From contig NZ_JAHHDS010000003.1 of the NCBI RefSeq assembly GCF_019739195.1, forward strand, positions 2,108,001 to 2,172,000: a DNA stretch of 64,000 nt. Reading direction: 5' to 3'. The DNA is from Microcella sp. (GTDB lineage Bacteria > Actinomycetota > Actinomycetes > Actinomycetales > Microbacteriaceae). A program made the position numbers and the translations under genes. Positions 19,556 through 27,840 of the stretch are shown here, piece after piece. Below the pieces are notes generated by a model. The model had not been told where the DNA came from. It did no database searches and was given only the letters and a program-made list of their open reading frames with translations. Numbering within the stretch: the first letter of the stretch is position 1; every line of letters starts with the position of its first letter.

Positions 19556-20176
19556 GTGACCCCATCAGCCGACTCCCGGCACGGCGTTCGCATCGTCGAT
19601 TCGGCCGACGTCGCCGAGAGCGCGCGCATCGGCGCCGGCAGCTCGATCTGGCACCTGGCGCAGGTGCGCGAAGAGGCCGAGCTGGGCGAGAACTGCGTGG
19701 TCGGCCGCGGTGCCTACATCGGCACGGGCGTGCATCTCGGCGACAACTGCAAGGTGCAGAACTACGCGCTCGTCTACGAGCCCGCGCACCTCGAGGCGGG
19801 GGTTTTCATCGGCCCCGCCGTGGTGCTGACGAACGACACCTACCCCCGTGCCGTCAACCCCGACGGCAGCGCCAAGTCGGCCCACGACTGGCAGCCGGTC
19901 GGCGTGACGATTCGTGAGGGCGCCGCGATCGGCGCGCGCGCGGTGTGCGTCGCCCCCGTCGAGATCGGCCGGTGGGCCACGATCGCCGCGGGCAGCGTCG
20001 TGACGAAAGACGTGCCGGCCTTCGCCCTCATGGCGGGGGTGCCCGCACGGCGTCTCGGCTGGGTCGGCAAGGCGGGCGTGCGCCTGATCGAGCAGGATGC
20101 CCGCTGGGTGTGCCCGCAGACGAACGAGATCTACATCGAGCGCGATGGCGTTCTGACCGAGGAGAGCACTCAGTGA
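19556..20176 (+). CDS. UDP-sugar 3-N-acetyltransferase (WbpD/WlbB-like)
   Basis: The 206-residue left-handed beta-helix acetyltransferase has hexapeptide repeats from about residue 16 (SARIGAGSSIWHLAQVREEAE, NCVVGRGAYIGTGVHLGDN, FIGPAVVLTNDTYPRAVN) to about 165. The His in SSIWHLAQV and the NDTYPRA segment are typical of WbpD/WlbB, which acetylate the 3-amino group of UDP-2-acetamido-3-amino-2,3-dideoxy-glucuronate. GTG 19556 follows an AGAGAGA ribosome-binding site. Its stop overlaps the start of the aminotransferase, the enzyme that makes its substrate. Specificity is inferred from this neighbourhood. Confidence 0.88.
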   Translation: MTPSADSRHGVRIVDSADVAESARIGAGSSIWHLAQVREEAELGENCVVGRGAYIGTGVHLGDNCKVQNYALVYEPAHLEAGVFIGPAVVLTNDTYPRAVNPDGSAKSAHDWQPVGVTIREGAAIGARAVCVAPVEIGRWATIAAGSVVTKDVPAFALMAGVPARRLGWVGKAGVRLIEQDARWVCPQTNEIYIERDGVLTEESTQ

Positions 20177-21282
20177 CCGCACCCTTGATTCCCGCAGCCA
20201 AGCCGTTGATCGGCCGCGCCGAGCGCCGTGCCGTCGACCGCGTGCTGCGCTCGGGCATGATCGCGCAGGGCCCCGAGGTGGCCGCGTTCGAGAAAGAGTT
20301 CGGCGCCCACTTCGTGCAGGGCCGCGAGTGCGTCGCCGTCAACAGTGGCACCGCCGGCCAGCACCTGGGCCAGCTCGCCGCGGGTGTCGGCCCGGGCGAC
20401 GAAGTCATCGTGCCGTCGTTCACGTTTGCCGCGACGGGCAACTCGGTCGCGCTCACGGGTGCCACCCCCGTCTTCGTCGACATCGAGCCCGAGACGTTCG
20501 GCCTCGACCCGGCCGCGGTCGAGAAGGCCATCACTCCGCAGACCAAGGGCATCATGCCCGTGCACCTCTACGGCCACCCGGCCCGCATGGTCGAGCTCGA
20601 GGCCCTCGCAAAGAAGCACGACCTCGAGATCTTCGAAGACGCGGCGCAAGCGCACGGTGCTTCTCTCGACGGTCGCCCCGTCGGCACCTGGGGCCGCTTC
20701 GCGATGTTCAGCCTCTACCCGACCAAGAACATGACCTCGGGCGAGGGTGGCATGGTTGCGTGCGACAGCCCTGAGCTGGTGCGCGCCGTGAAGCTGCTGC
20801 GCAACCAGGGCCAAGAGATTCAGTACCACAATGAGGTCATCGGCTTCAATGCGCGCATGACCGACATTCACGCCGCGATCGGGCGCGTGCAGCTGACCAA
20901 GATCGACCGCTGGACGGCGACGCGCCAGCAGAACGCCGCCACCCTCAGCGCCGGGCTGAGCGGCTTGGCGGGCATCACCCCGCCGGTGACCGCGCCGGGT
21001 GCCGTGCACGTCTTCCACCAGTACACGATCCGCGTCGCCGACGACCGCGATGGCTTCGCGAAAGCGTTGCGCGACGAGCACGGCGTGGGCTCGGGCGTCT
21101 ATTACCCGGTGCCGAACCACCGTCTGCCGTCGCTCGCGCCCTACGCGCCCGGGCTCGACCTGCCCGAGACTGAGCGGGCTGCGCGCGAAGTCGTGTCTCT
21201 GCCCGTGCATCCGTCGCTGACGAAGCGCGACCTCGACCGCATCATCGCCGCCGTGCAGTCGCTCGCGAAGGCGGGCGCCTGA
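20173..21282 (+). CDS. DegT/DnrJ/EryC1/StrS aminotransferase (WbpE/WlbC-like)
   Basis: PLP-dependent sugar aminotransferase, 369 residues. It shows AAKPLIGRAERRAVDRVLRS, CVAVNSGTAGQHLGQLAAG at the phosphate-binding loop, PSFTFAATGNSV, FEDAAQAHGA with the PLP-binding Asp, and the catalytic Lys in FSLYPTKNMTSGEGGM. The family subtype with GFNARMTDIHAAIGRVQL is that of sugar 3-aminotransferases. It sits between the acetyltransferase (GTGA overlap) and the Gfo/Idh/MocA dehydrogenase (TGATG overlap), the order expected for oxidation, amination and acetylation at C3 of UDP-GlcNAcA. Confidence 0.92.
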   Translation: MTAPLIPAAKPLIGRAERRAVDRVLRSGMIAQGPEVAAFEKEFGAHFVQGRECVAVNSGTAGQHLGQLAAGVGPGDEVIVPSFTFAATGNSVALTGATPVFVDIEPETFGLDPAAVEKAITPQTKGIMPVHLYGHPARMVELEALAKKHDLEIFEDAAQAHGASLDGRPVGTWGRFAMFSLYPTKNMTSGEGGMVACDSPELVRAVKLLRNQGQEIQYHNEVIGFNARMTDIHAAIGRVQLTKIDRWTATRQQNAATLSAGLSGLAGITPPVTAPGAVHVFHQYTIRVADDRDGFAKALRDEHGVGSGVYYPVPNHRLPSLAPYAPGLDLPETERAAREVVSLPVHPSLTKRDLDRIIAAVQSLAKAGA

Positions 21283-22265
21283 TGACCTTGCGCGCCGGTC
21301 TCGTCGGCGTCGGCATGATGGGCCGGCACCACGCGCGCGTGCTGCGCGAGCTTGACGGTGTCGACCTCGTCGCGATCGCTGACCCGGGGGGCGACCCGCA
21401 CGGTGTTGCCGGTTCGCTGCCGATTCTGCCCGACATCGACGCGGTCATCGCTGAAGGCGTCGACATCGCGGTGGTCGCCGTGCCCACGCGCTTTCATGAG
21501 GATGCTGCGCTCGCGCTCGCCGCCGCCGGCGTGCACACGCTCGTCGAGAAGCCCATCGCCGACACCGTCGAGGCGGGGCAGCGCATGGTCGACGCCTTCG
21601 AGAACGCGGGCCTCGTCGGCGCGGTCGGGCACATCGAGCGCTTCAACCCCGCCCTGCAAGAGATGCGCCGCCGTATTGCTGCGGGCGAGCTCGGCGAGGT
21701 CTACCAGGTCGTTACGCGCCGCCAGGGCCCGTTTCCGTCGCGCATCGCCGACGTCGGGGTCGGCAAAGACCTGGCGAGCCACGACGTCGACCTCACCGCG
21801 TGGGTCGCGCAGAGCGACTACGCGAGCGTCTACGGCCAGACCGCCCACAAGTCGGGCCGCGAATATGAAGACATGATCATCGCCTCGGGTCGACTGGCGA
21901 ATGGGGTTGTCGTCAACCACCTCGTCAACTGGTTGAGCCCGATGAAAGAGCGCGTCACGATCGCCACGGGCGAGGCGGGCGCGCTCGTCGCCGACACCGC
22001 GACGGGCGACCTCACCTTCTACGCCAATGGCACGTTTCCGCTCGAGTGGGAGTCGGTCACGGCTTTCCGCGGGGTCAGCGAAGGCGACATGATCAGGTAC
22101 GCGTTCCCCAAGCGCGAGCCGCTGCGTGTCGAGCACGAGGCGTTCCGCGACGCGGTGTTGGGCCACGAGACCGACCTTGTGACCATGCGCCAGGGGCTGC
22201 GCACGCTCGCGGTTGTCGAGGGCGTTCTGCAGTCGGCGCGAACGGGCCAGTCGGTCACCTTCTGA
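21282..22265 (+). CDS. Gfo/Idh/MocA oxidoreductase (WbpB/WlbA-like UDP-sugar 3-dehydrogenase)
   Basis: NAD-dependent dehydrogenase of 327 residues. The Rossmann motif is GLVGVGMMGRHHARVL; the catalytic Lys is in THTLVEKPIADTVEAG-like sequence (VEKPIAD). VGHIERFNPALQEM and KDLASHDVDLTAWVAQS follow, the latter holding the family's catalytic His/Asp region. GHIERFNPA is seen in UDP-GlcNAc/GlcNAcA 3-dehydrogenases. It is co-transcribed with acetyltransferase and aminotransferase genes, overlapping the latter by one base, and only two bases precede the next glycosyltransferase. Confidence 0.9.
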   Translation: MTLRAGLVGVGMMGRHHARVLRELDGVDLVAIADPGGDPHGVAGSLPILPDIDAVIAEGVDIAVVAVPTRFHEDAALALAAAGVHTLVEKPIADTVEAGQRMVDAFENAGLVGAVGHIERFNPALQEMRRRIAAGELGEVYQVVTRRQGPFPSRIADVGVGKDLASHDVDLTAWVAQSDYASVYGQTAHKSGREYEDMIIASGRLANGVVVNHLVNWLSPMKERVTIATGEAGALVADTATGDLTFYANGTFPLEWESVTAFRGVSEGDMIRYAFPKREPLRVEHEAFRDAVLGHETDLVTMRQGLRTLAVVEGVLQSARTGQSVTF

Positions 22266-22267
22266 CC

Positions 22268-23413
22268 ATGCGGGTCATTCTCGCGAGCCGCATCTTCGCG
22301 CCCGAGCCGGCGGCAGCCTCGTTCCGGCTCGCCGCACTCGCGCACGAGCTCGCGGCTCGCGGGCACGAGGTCGAGGTGCTCACGAGTCGGCTGCCCGCCG
22401 GTGTGTCGGGCGAGACGCCCGCGGGCGTGCGCGTGCGCCGTGCGCGCGTGCTGCGTGACCGCACGGGAGCGGTGCGTGGTTATGTGCCCTACCTGAGCTT
22501 CGATATTCCGCTGTTCTTCCGCCTGCTCGCGGTGCGCCGAGCCGACGCCTATGTGGTCGAGCCGCCGCCGACGACGGGCCTGGCGGTACTCGTGGCGACG
22601 GCGCTGCTGAGGCGCCCCTTCGCTTACTACGCGGCCGACATTCTCGCCGACGCGGCCGCGAGCGCGGGCAGCCCGGCCGTCGTCGTGCGCGTCGTCAGGT
22701 GGATGGAGCGCACCGTCTGGCGCCGCGCCGCTCGGGTGCTCTCGGTCTCGGCCACGGTGACGACGCGGCTCGTCGAGCTCGGCGTGCCAGCGGCGCGTAT
22801 CGACGAGATCGGCAATGGCATCGACACGGCGGTGTTCACTCCCGATGGCCCGGCCCGCCCCTCGACGCCGCCCTACGCGCTCTATGCGGGCACGGCGTCT
22901 GAGGTGCACGGTGCGGGCGTGTTCGTCGAGGCGATCGCTCAGGTCGAGGGGCTGCGGCTCATGTTCGTGGGCGCAGGATCAGAGGTTGCGCAGTTACGTC
23001 GTCGCGCCGACGAGATCGCCCCAGGGCGCGTCGAGTTTCACGCGACGGTCGCCCCCGACGAGGTCGCGCAGCTGCTGCGCGGCTCGACACTCGCCCTCGC
23101 GAGCGTCAAGCCCGTCGGTGGCTACCAGTTCGCCTTTCCGACCAAGATGTACGCGGCGGCGGCGAGCGGCGCACCCCTGCTGTTCGCGGGGGAGGGGCCG
23201 GGTGCGACGTTCGCCGAGCACGCCCCGCTCGGCACCGCGGTGCCCCACGAGGCGGGTGCTGTCGCTCGAGCGCTCGACGCGGCGGTGCGCTCGCCGGCCG
23301 GGTCAGCCGCGAGGCGCGAGCAGGCCCGCTGGGCGGTCGAGACCGTTTCGCTCTCGGTGGTTGCCCAACGTGCGGCCGACGCAGTCGAGGGCCTCAGCCA
23401 GCCGAGACCGTAA
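22268..23413 (+). CDS. GT4 glycosyltransferase (WcaI/colanic-type)
   Basis: GT-B transferase of 381 residues, starting MRVILASRIFAPEPAAASFR, a variant of the GT4 acceptor-loop motif. It continues AYVVEPPPTTGLAVL, FAYYAADILADAA, and in the donor domain RIDEIGNGIDTAVFTP, ALYAGTASEVHGAG, MFVGAGSEVAQL, and the late FPTKMYAAAASGAPLLFAGEG with the donor-binding acidic site. It resembles WbuB-type N-acetylfucosamine or uronate transferases. Two bases separate it from the diacetamido-sugar pathway genes, so it may transfer that uronic acid (inference). Confidence 0.86.
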   Translation: MRVILASRIFAPEPAAASFRLAALAHELAARGHEVEVLTSRLPAGVSGETPAGVRVRRARVLRDRTGAVRGYVPYLSFDIPLFFRLLAVRRADAYVVEPPPTTGLAVLVATALLRRPFAYYAADILADAAASAGSPAVVVRVVRWMERTVWRRAARVLSVSATVTTRLVELGVPAARIDEIGNGIDTAVFTPDGPARPSTPPYALYAGTASEVHGAGVFVEAIAQVEGLRLMFVGAGSEVAQLRRRADEIAPGRVEFHATVAPDEVAQLLRGSTLALASVKPVGGYQFAFPTKMYAAAASGAPLLFAGEGPGATFAEHAPLGTAVPHEAGAVARALDAAVRSPAGSAARREQARWAVETVSLSVVAQRAADAVEGLSQPRP

Positions 23414-23469
23414 TGGCGGTGCGTTGCTGGCGGGCATGCCACCAGCAGTGCGGCGTCTCAGCGGCCCGA

Positions 23470-23475
23470 TACCCT
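23470..23475 (+). promoter_or_regulatory. -10 box of the first paralogous GT gene
   Basis: TACCCT ends six bases before ATG 23482; no ribosome-binding site between. This spacing is why the internal ATG was chosen as start. Confidence 0.5.
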
Positions 23476-23481
23476 CGAGGC

Positions 23482-24705
23482 ATGGGTGTGCGCGAGGGGC
23501 TGAGCGCGGCCGCACAACGTGTGCTGCCGGCCTCGGTGCTGAGCGTCGTCGAGCCGCGATTGAGCGCTCTGCCCGATCGCATCGGCGCTCGACTCAACCC
23601 CGCGAAGTACGCGGCCATGCCAGAGGGCCCCGCCCAGCCGCTCGTGCTCGGCGAGGGCGACGCCCGCCTCGTCATCGGGGTGCTCAACGTGGCCGGTCAG
23701 GCCTACCACTGGGCCCGTGCGGTGGAATCTCGCCCCGACCGCTCTGCGCTGAGCCTCGTCGTCGACAGTCCTGATGGTTTTCGCTTCGCCGCGCATCGGT
23801 CGGTGCCGCGGTTGCGTGCCTTCGGGTCGAGCGACTGGCGGCGCGCCGAGTTCGCGGCCATCGTCGATCAGGCGACCCACGTGATCATCGAGTCGGCGCA
23901 TCCGCTGTTCGGTCCGCTGTTCCGTCGTGACATCGTGCGCGAGGTTCGGGCGCTGCGGCGCCACGGCATCAGAGTGGCGATCGTCGCCCACGGTTCTGAT
24001 GTGCGTGACGTGCGCGCGCACCTCGCGCGCGAACCGCACTCGCCCTTTGGCAGTGCGGCGCTGGTGCCGAACGCGCGCGAGCTCGACCGCGCGGCGGCGC
24101 GGGCACGACGGGCCATCGAGGTGCTTCAGGTGCCGGTGTTCGGGTCGACTCCGGGCGTTCAGCTCGATCTGCCGCAGGCGACCTGGCTGCCCGTGGCGAT
24201 CGACCCCGATGCCTGGGCGACCGAGCGCGAGCCGATGGGTGCGGCCGTGCCCGTGGTGGTGCATGCTCCGAGCCGGGCGGGGTTCAAGGGTTCTGAGGTG
24301 GCCGACGAGGTGCTCGGTCGACTGCATCGCGAGGGAGTGATCGATTACCGGCGTGTCGACGGCGTCACCCACGGCGACATGGCCGCCGTCTACGAGTCGG
24401 CCGACATCGTGATCGACTCTTTGCGCATGGGCGGCTACGGTGTCGCCGCCTGCGAGGCGATGGCGGCAGGCCGGCTGGTGCTGTCGTATGTCAATGAGAG
24501 GTCGCGTGAAGTGGTCGCGGCTTCGGCGGGCGAGCAGCCGCCGATCTGGCCGGCCGATGCGGCGAGCCTCGAGAGCGCCGTGCGCGCCGTGCTCGACGAC
24601 CGCGATGCGGCTCGCGACTTCGCGGCGCGCGGCCCCGCTTTCGTGCGGCGGTGGCATGACGGCCGGGCGAGTGCTGACGCTCTCGAGTCGTTCCTCGCCT
24701 CGTGA
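23482..24705 (+). CDS. Unclassified GT-B-like glycosyltransferase, paralogue 1 of 3
   Basis: 407 residues. The general build is GT-B: LVIGVLNVAGQAYHWARAV at the N-terminal strand, VAIVAHGSDVRDVRAHLA, then QATWLPVAIDPDAW, VVVHAPSRAGFKGSEV, MAAVYESADIVIDSLRMG, and YGVAACEAMAAGRLVLSYV, equivalent to the donor-binding acidic motif of GT4. It ends RWHDGRASADALESFLAS. Genes 24728 and 32002 share HGSD/YGSE, ATWLP, KG, ADIV and YGVAA-EAMAAGR with it. No classical GT4 lysine/EX7E set is obvious to me. It lies downstream of the diacetamido-uronate genes; the substrate is unknown. Confidence 0.75.
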   Translation: MGVREGLSAAAQRVLPASVLSVVEPRLSALPDRIGARLNPAKYAAMPEGPAQPLVLGEGDARLVIGVLNVAGQAYHWARAVESRPDRSALSLVVDSPDGFRFAAHRSVPRLRAFGSSDWRRAEFAAIVDQATHVIIESAHPLFGPLFRRDIVREVRALRRHGIRVAIVAHGSDVRDVRAHLAREPHSPFGSAALVPNARELDRAAARARRAIEVLQVPVFGSTPGVQLDLPQATWLPVAIDPDAWATEREPMGAAVPVVVHAPSRAGFKGSEVADEVLGRLHREGVIDYRRVDGVTHGDMAAVYESADIVIDSLRMGGYGVAACEAMAAGRLVLSYVNERSREVVAASAGEQPPIWPADAASLESAVRAVLDDRDAARDFAARGPAFVRRWHDGRASADALESFLAS

Positions 24706-24714
24706 CCGCACTCC

Positions 24715-24720
24715 TAGACT
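24715..24720 (+). promoter_or_regulatory. -10 box of the second paralogous GT gene
   Basis: TAGACT ends seven bases before ATG 24728. The 22-base gap after the previous stop thus holds an independent leaderless-type promoter. Confidence 0.5.
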
Positions 24721-24727
24721 CGAGGTC

Positions 24728-25912
24728 ATGACGGCGGCGCTGAAGTGGATGGCGGGCCGCCTGTTGCGGCTGCTTCCCGAGGCGCTGCGCGGCCGGGTGC
24801 TGCCGGGCCGGTACGACTATCGAGTCGCCGACATTCCGCCGCCGATCGAGCCGCCGTCGACCCCCGTGCGGCTGTTCATCGCCCCGGTCAACTACGCGGG
24901 CCAAGCGCACGAGTGGGGTCGTGCCGCCGCGCAGAACCTGCCGGGGGTGGGCGCCGTCAACCTGGCGTTCCGCACGCCCGACGACTTCACGCACGCGAGC
25001 GATGCTGTGGTGCCGGTGGGGGTCTGGGCGGCGTCGAGCCGCTGGCAACGAGAGTTGCGTCGCACGGTGCTGGGGGGCTTCACGCACGCGATCGTCGAGG
25101 CTCAGCGCTGGCCGTTCGGCGCGCCGCTCGATGAGTCGGTGCACGGCCAGGTGCAGTCGATGCTGCGCGCCGGCCTGAGGGTGGCGATGCTCTGCCACGG
25201 CAGCGACATCAGGCTGCCCAGCCGTCACGCCGCGCTGAACCCCGACTCGCCGTTCGCGGGGGCGCTCGCGACGACCCCCGACCTCGAGCGCACGGCACGC
25301 GAGTCACGGCGCCTGCTCGACCGCCTCGGCCTGCCGGTCTTCGTCTCGACCGCCGACCTGCTCATCGACGCACCCGAGGCCACCTGGCTGCCGGTCGTGA
25401 TCGACGTCGAGGCATGGCGGGTCGAGGCTCGGGTGATGCAGGCAGAACGGCCCGTCGTCGTGCACGCGCCCAGCAAGGGCGCCATCAAGGGCAGCGACCT
25501 CGTCGACCCGGTCGCGCAGCGATTGCACGACGAAGGCCTCATCGAGTACCGCCGCATCGAGGGCGTGCCGCACGCGCAGATGCGCGAGGTGTATCGCGGG
25601 GCCGACATCGTGCTCGATCAGTTTCGCATCGGCGACTACGGCGTTGCGGCGTGCGAAGGCATGGCCGCGGGGCGGCTCGTCGTCGGGCACGTCAACCCGG
25701 GTGTGCGCCGCGCTGCGCTCGAGGCGTCGGGCATCGAGCTGCCGATCGTCGACGCGACGGGCGCGACTCTCGAGGCGGTGCTGCGCGGCATCGTCGCCGA
25801 CCGAGACCGCGCGGCCGCTGTGGCGGCGACGGGTGCCGAGTTCGTGCGCGTACTGCACGATGGTCGCCGCTCGGCCGACGTGCTGCGGCCGTTCTTGCTC
25901 GGCGCGTCTTAG
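24728..25912 (+). CDS. Unclassified GT-B-like glycosyltransferase, paralogue 2 of 3
   Basis: 394 residues. It opens with a basic amphipathic helix (MAGRLLRLLPEALRGRVLPG) that could sit on the membrane, then VRLFIAPVNYAGQAHEWGRA, VAMLCHGSDIRLPSRHAAL, VFVSTADLLIDAPEATWLP, VVHAPSKGAIKGSDLV, EYRRIEGVPHAQMREVYRG, ADIVLDQFRIGDYGVAACEG and HDGRRSADVLRPFL. It is closer to paralogue 3 (32002) than to paralogue 1, as judged by LPSRH, D-PEATWLP, KG-D and DQFRIG. It converges, with a 15-base gap, on the minus-strand half-transferase gene. Confidence 0.75.
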   Translation: MTAALKWMAGRLLRLLPEALRGRVLPGRYDYRVADIPPPIEPPSTPVRLFIAPVNYAGQAHEWGRAAAQNLPGVGAVNLAFRTPDDFTHASDAVVPVGVWAASSRWQRELRRTVLGGFTHAIVEAQRWPFGAPLDESVHGQVQSMLRAGLRVAMLCHGSDIRLPSRHAALNPDSPFAGALATTPDLERTARESRRLLDRLGLPVFVSTADLLIDAPEATWLPVVIDVEAWRVEARVMQAERPVVVHAPSKGAIKGSDLVDPVAQRLHDEGLIEYRRIEGVPHAQMREVYRGADIVLDQFRIGDYGVAACEGMAAGRLVVGHVNPGVRRAALEASGIELPIVDATGATLEAVLRGIVADRDRAAAVAATGAEFVRVLHDGRRSADVLRPFLLGAS

Positions 25913-25927
25913 CTTGCTCGCAGTGCC

Positions 25928-26431
25928 TTAGGCCTCGAGCGACTCACGCAGGCCGACGACCGCCGACCGGGTGTCGTAGTAGGCCTCGCGCACGTGCCGT
26001 CGGCGCAGAGCAGTCGCAGCGACAATCACTCCGGCGCTGTCGACGGCGATGGCGATGTCGGCGCGGCGCAACGCTGCCCGTGCCTCGGTCGACCGGCGCA
26101 CCCGGCGGGCGAAGACCCGGCCGGCGTCGAGGGGACCCATCGAGTTGAGCAGGCGACCGAGTGGGCTGCCCGAGAGCCGTCGGCGCAGGCGCTCGCCGCC
26201 GAAGCGCCGCAGCAGCGCGTCGGCGCGACCGGGGTCGACGGCGCTGAGGTCGAGGTGCTCGCCGCGGCGCAGCGGGCGAGCGGGCATCCCGACCGAAATG
26301 ATGTCGACTGCCTCTGCGCCCTCGGGGCGGGCGAGAACCTCGCCGAGCCGCGAGCTCTCGGTGGCGAGCGATGAGCCGTGGCCCGACTCGTGCCCGCTGC
26401 CGTAGAGCACGACGACGCGCAGCCCGGTCAT
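25928..26431 (-). CDS. Hypothetical protein, possible glycosyltransferase N-terminal half
   Basis: 167 residues with no family I can name. The N-terminus LRVVVLYGSGHESGHGSSLA is strand-loop like. Residues 130-160 (ALRRADIAIAVDSAGVIVAA, then EAYYDTRSAVVGL) look like the end of a GT4 acceptor domain, in which a buried strand is followed by Tyr-Asp. No donor domain follows. The middle is Arg/Leu-rich (RRRLSGSPLGRLLNSMGP). The ATG at 26431 overlaps the TGA of the upstream glycosyltransferase (ATGA), so it is translated with it. It may be an accessory subunit or a split enzyme. Confidence 0.6.
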   Translation of the reverse strand: MTGLRVVVLYGSGHESGHGSSLATESSRLGEVLARPEGAEAVDIISVGMPARPLRRGEHLDLSAVDPGRADALLRRFGGERLRRRLSGSPLGRLLNSMGPLDAGRVFARRVRRSTEARAALRRADIAIAVDSAGVIVAATALRRRHVREAYYDTRSAVVGLRESLEA

Positions 26432-27774
26432 CGTGCGGCCTCCGACTCGGTGACGGCCCGCAGGGCCTGGATGCGCGGCCGCAGCTGCTCGTCGCGGGCG
26501 AACTGCCGCGCCCACTGCTGTGTGGCCGCGATGCTCTCGGGTGTTTGGGCGGCGGCACTCTCGCCGGTGGCGATGAGCGCGTGCGCGAACTGCTCGACTC
26601 CGACTGCCTCGACGCCGAAGCGGGCGGGGTGGTCGGCGAGCACGCTCGTCGCCGCGGTGACGGGGTCGTGCAGGGCGGCGATCGGCAGGCCGCTGGCCGC
26701 GTATTCGAAGACCTTGCCGCTCGTGACGAAGGGGCTGCGGCTGATGATGAGCAGCAGGGCATCGAACGAGCGGTAGACCTCTGACACCGCCGTCTTGCTC
26801 ACGGGCCCCTCGTAGCTGACCCCGTCGGCACGGTAGGCGTCGAGCAGTTCGGCCACGGCCGGGTCGGGTTCGGAGAAGTGCCCGAGCCTGCCGCGCACGA
26901 CGAGGCGCGACCGCGCGAGCAAGGGCGAGCGGGTGCGCGCGAGCCGCCACGCATCGAGGGTCTCGCGCAGCGGAATGGGCCCGTAGATCGTGCCGAGGTA
27001 GCCGAACACGAGGCCCGCCTCGGCGTCGGGTGCGCGGTCGCGGTCGGTCTGCAAGAACTCGGGGTCGAAGCCGTTGGCGACGACGTGGAAGTCGTCGGCC
27101 TTCGACGGATGCTCGCCAGCATGCCAGTCGCGAATCGGTGCATTGACGAACCAGGCTTCGGCGCTGCGCGCAAACATGCGGCTCTCGAGCCGGCTCGATC
27201 GGCTGAGGCGCGGGGCGGTGCGGGCGCCCGTGTAGACGTCGAGGTGCCAGGCGTCGCGGTGGTCCATGACGTAGGGCACTCCGTGGCGCCGGTGCAGGTG
27301 CCACCCGACGGCGAAGTCGACGTTGGGGTTGGCCGACCCGACGACGAGGTCGACGGGGTGCTCGCGGTGAATGGCGTCGGCGGCGGTGATGAGCGGCTTC
27401 TTCCAGCCGCCGTAGCTGCGCTCCGGAAACGAGAACCAGGCCGGAATCCAGCGCAGGGCCGTCCACAGCAGAGCCGAGTAGACCCTCAAGCGCGACCAGT
27501 TCGCCAGGTTGTCGTCGCTGCGTTCGGCGTCGAACGGTATGCGCACGACGCTCACGCGCGGGTCGATCGACGCCTCTGACTGCGGGTCGCTGCCGGTGAG
27601 CCGCTCGAAGGTTTCGCGCGTAGTCGTGAGCACGGTGACGCGCCAACCGTCGCGCGCGAAGGCATTGGCGGTAGCGAGAGCGCGGTACATGCCGGCGCTG
27701 CGCGAGGGCGGATAGCCCCACGCGACGTAGAGCACGTGCGGTGCGGCGGCGGGGTCGGTGCGGGGGGCAGACAT
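26428..27774 (-). CDS. GT4-like glycosyltransferase
   Basis: 448 residues. The N-terminal motif HVLYVAWGYPPSRSAGMYRA resembles the P-P-x-x-G acceptor loop of WbuB-like GT4 enzymes. VDLVVGSANPNVDF and YVMDHRDAWHLD follow; the donor domain has VANGFDPEFLQ, LVFGYLGTIYGPIPL, and FVTSGKVFEYAASGLPIAAL with the acidic donor-binding Glu. The ATG at 27774 is eight bases after TAGGAT on the minus strand; the longer frame is only shadow of the divergent 2-epimerase gene. It is first in a two-gene unit with the half-transferase-like gene. Confidence 0.85.
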   Translation of the reverse strand: MSAPRTDPAAAPHVLYVAWGYPPSRSAGMYRALATANAFARDGWRVTVLTTTRETFERLTGSDPQSEASIDPRVSVVRIPFDAERSDDNLANWSRLRVYSALLWTALRWIPAWFSFPERSYGGWKKPLITAADAIHREHPVDLVVGSANPNVDFAVGWHLHRRHGVPYVMDHRDAWHLDVYTGARTAPRLSRSSRLESRMFARSAEAWFVNAPIRDWHAGEHPSKADDFHVVANGFDPEFLQTDRDRAPDAEAGLVFGYLGTIYGPIPLRETLDAWRLARTRSPLLARSRLVVRGRLGHFSEPDPAVAELLDAYRADGVSYEGPVSKTAVSEVYRSFDALLLIISRSPFVTSGKVFEYAASGLPIAALHDPVTAATSVLADHPARFGVEAVGVEQFAHALIATGESAAAQTPESIAATQQWARQFARDEQLRPRIQALRAVTESEAAR

Positions 27775-27782
27775 CGCCCCCC

Positions 27783-27788
27783 ATCCTA
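27783..27788 (-). promoter_or_regulatory. -10 box of the minus-strand GT4 gene
   Basis: TAGGAT, eight bases before ATG 27774. It faces the divergent epimerase promoter 40 bases away. Confidence 0.45.
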
Positions 27789-27827
27789 GGCTTCGGGCCC
27801 CGCCCGGGGCGTGCGCCGACGCCTCGA

Positions 27828-27833
27828 TAGACT
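27828..27833 (+). promoter_or_regulatory. -10 box of the 2-epimerase gene
   Basis: TAGACT ends seven bases before ATG 27841, a leaderless-type arrangement that also fixes the start codon. Confidence 0.55.
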
Positions 27834-27840
27834 CGACCGC

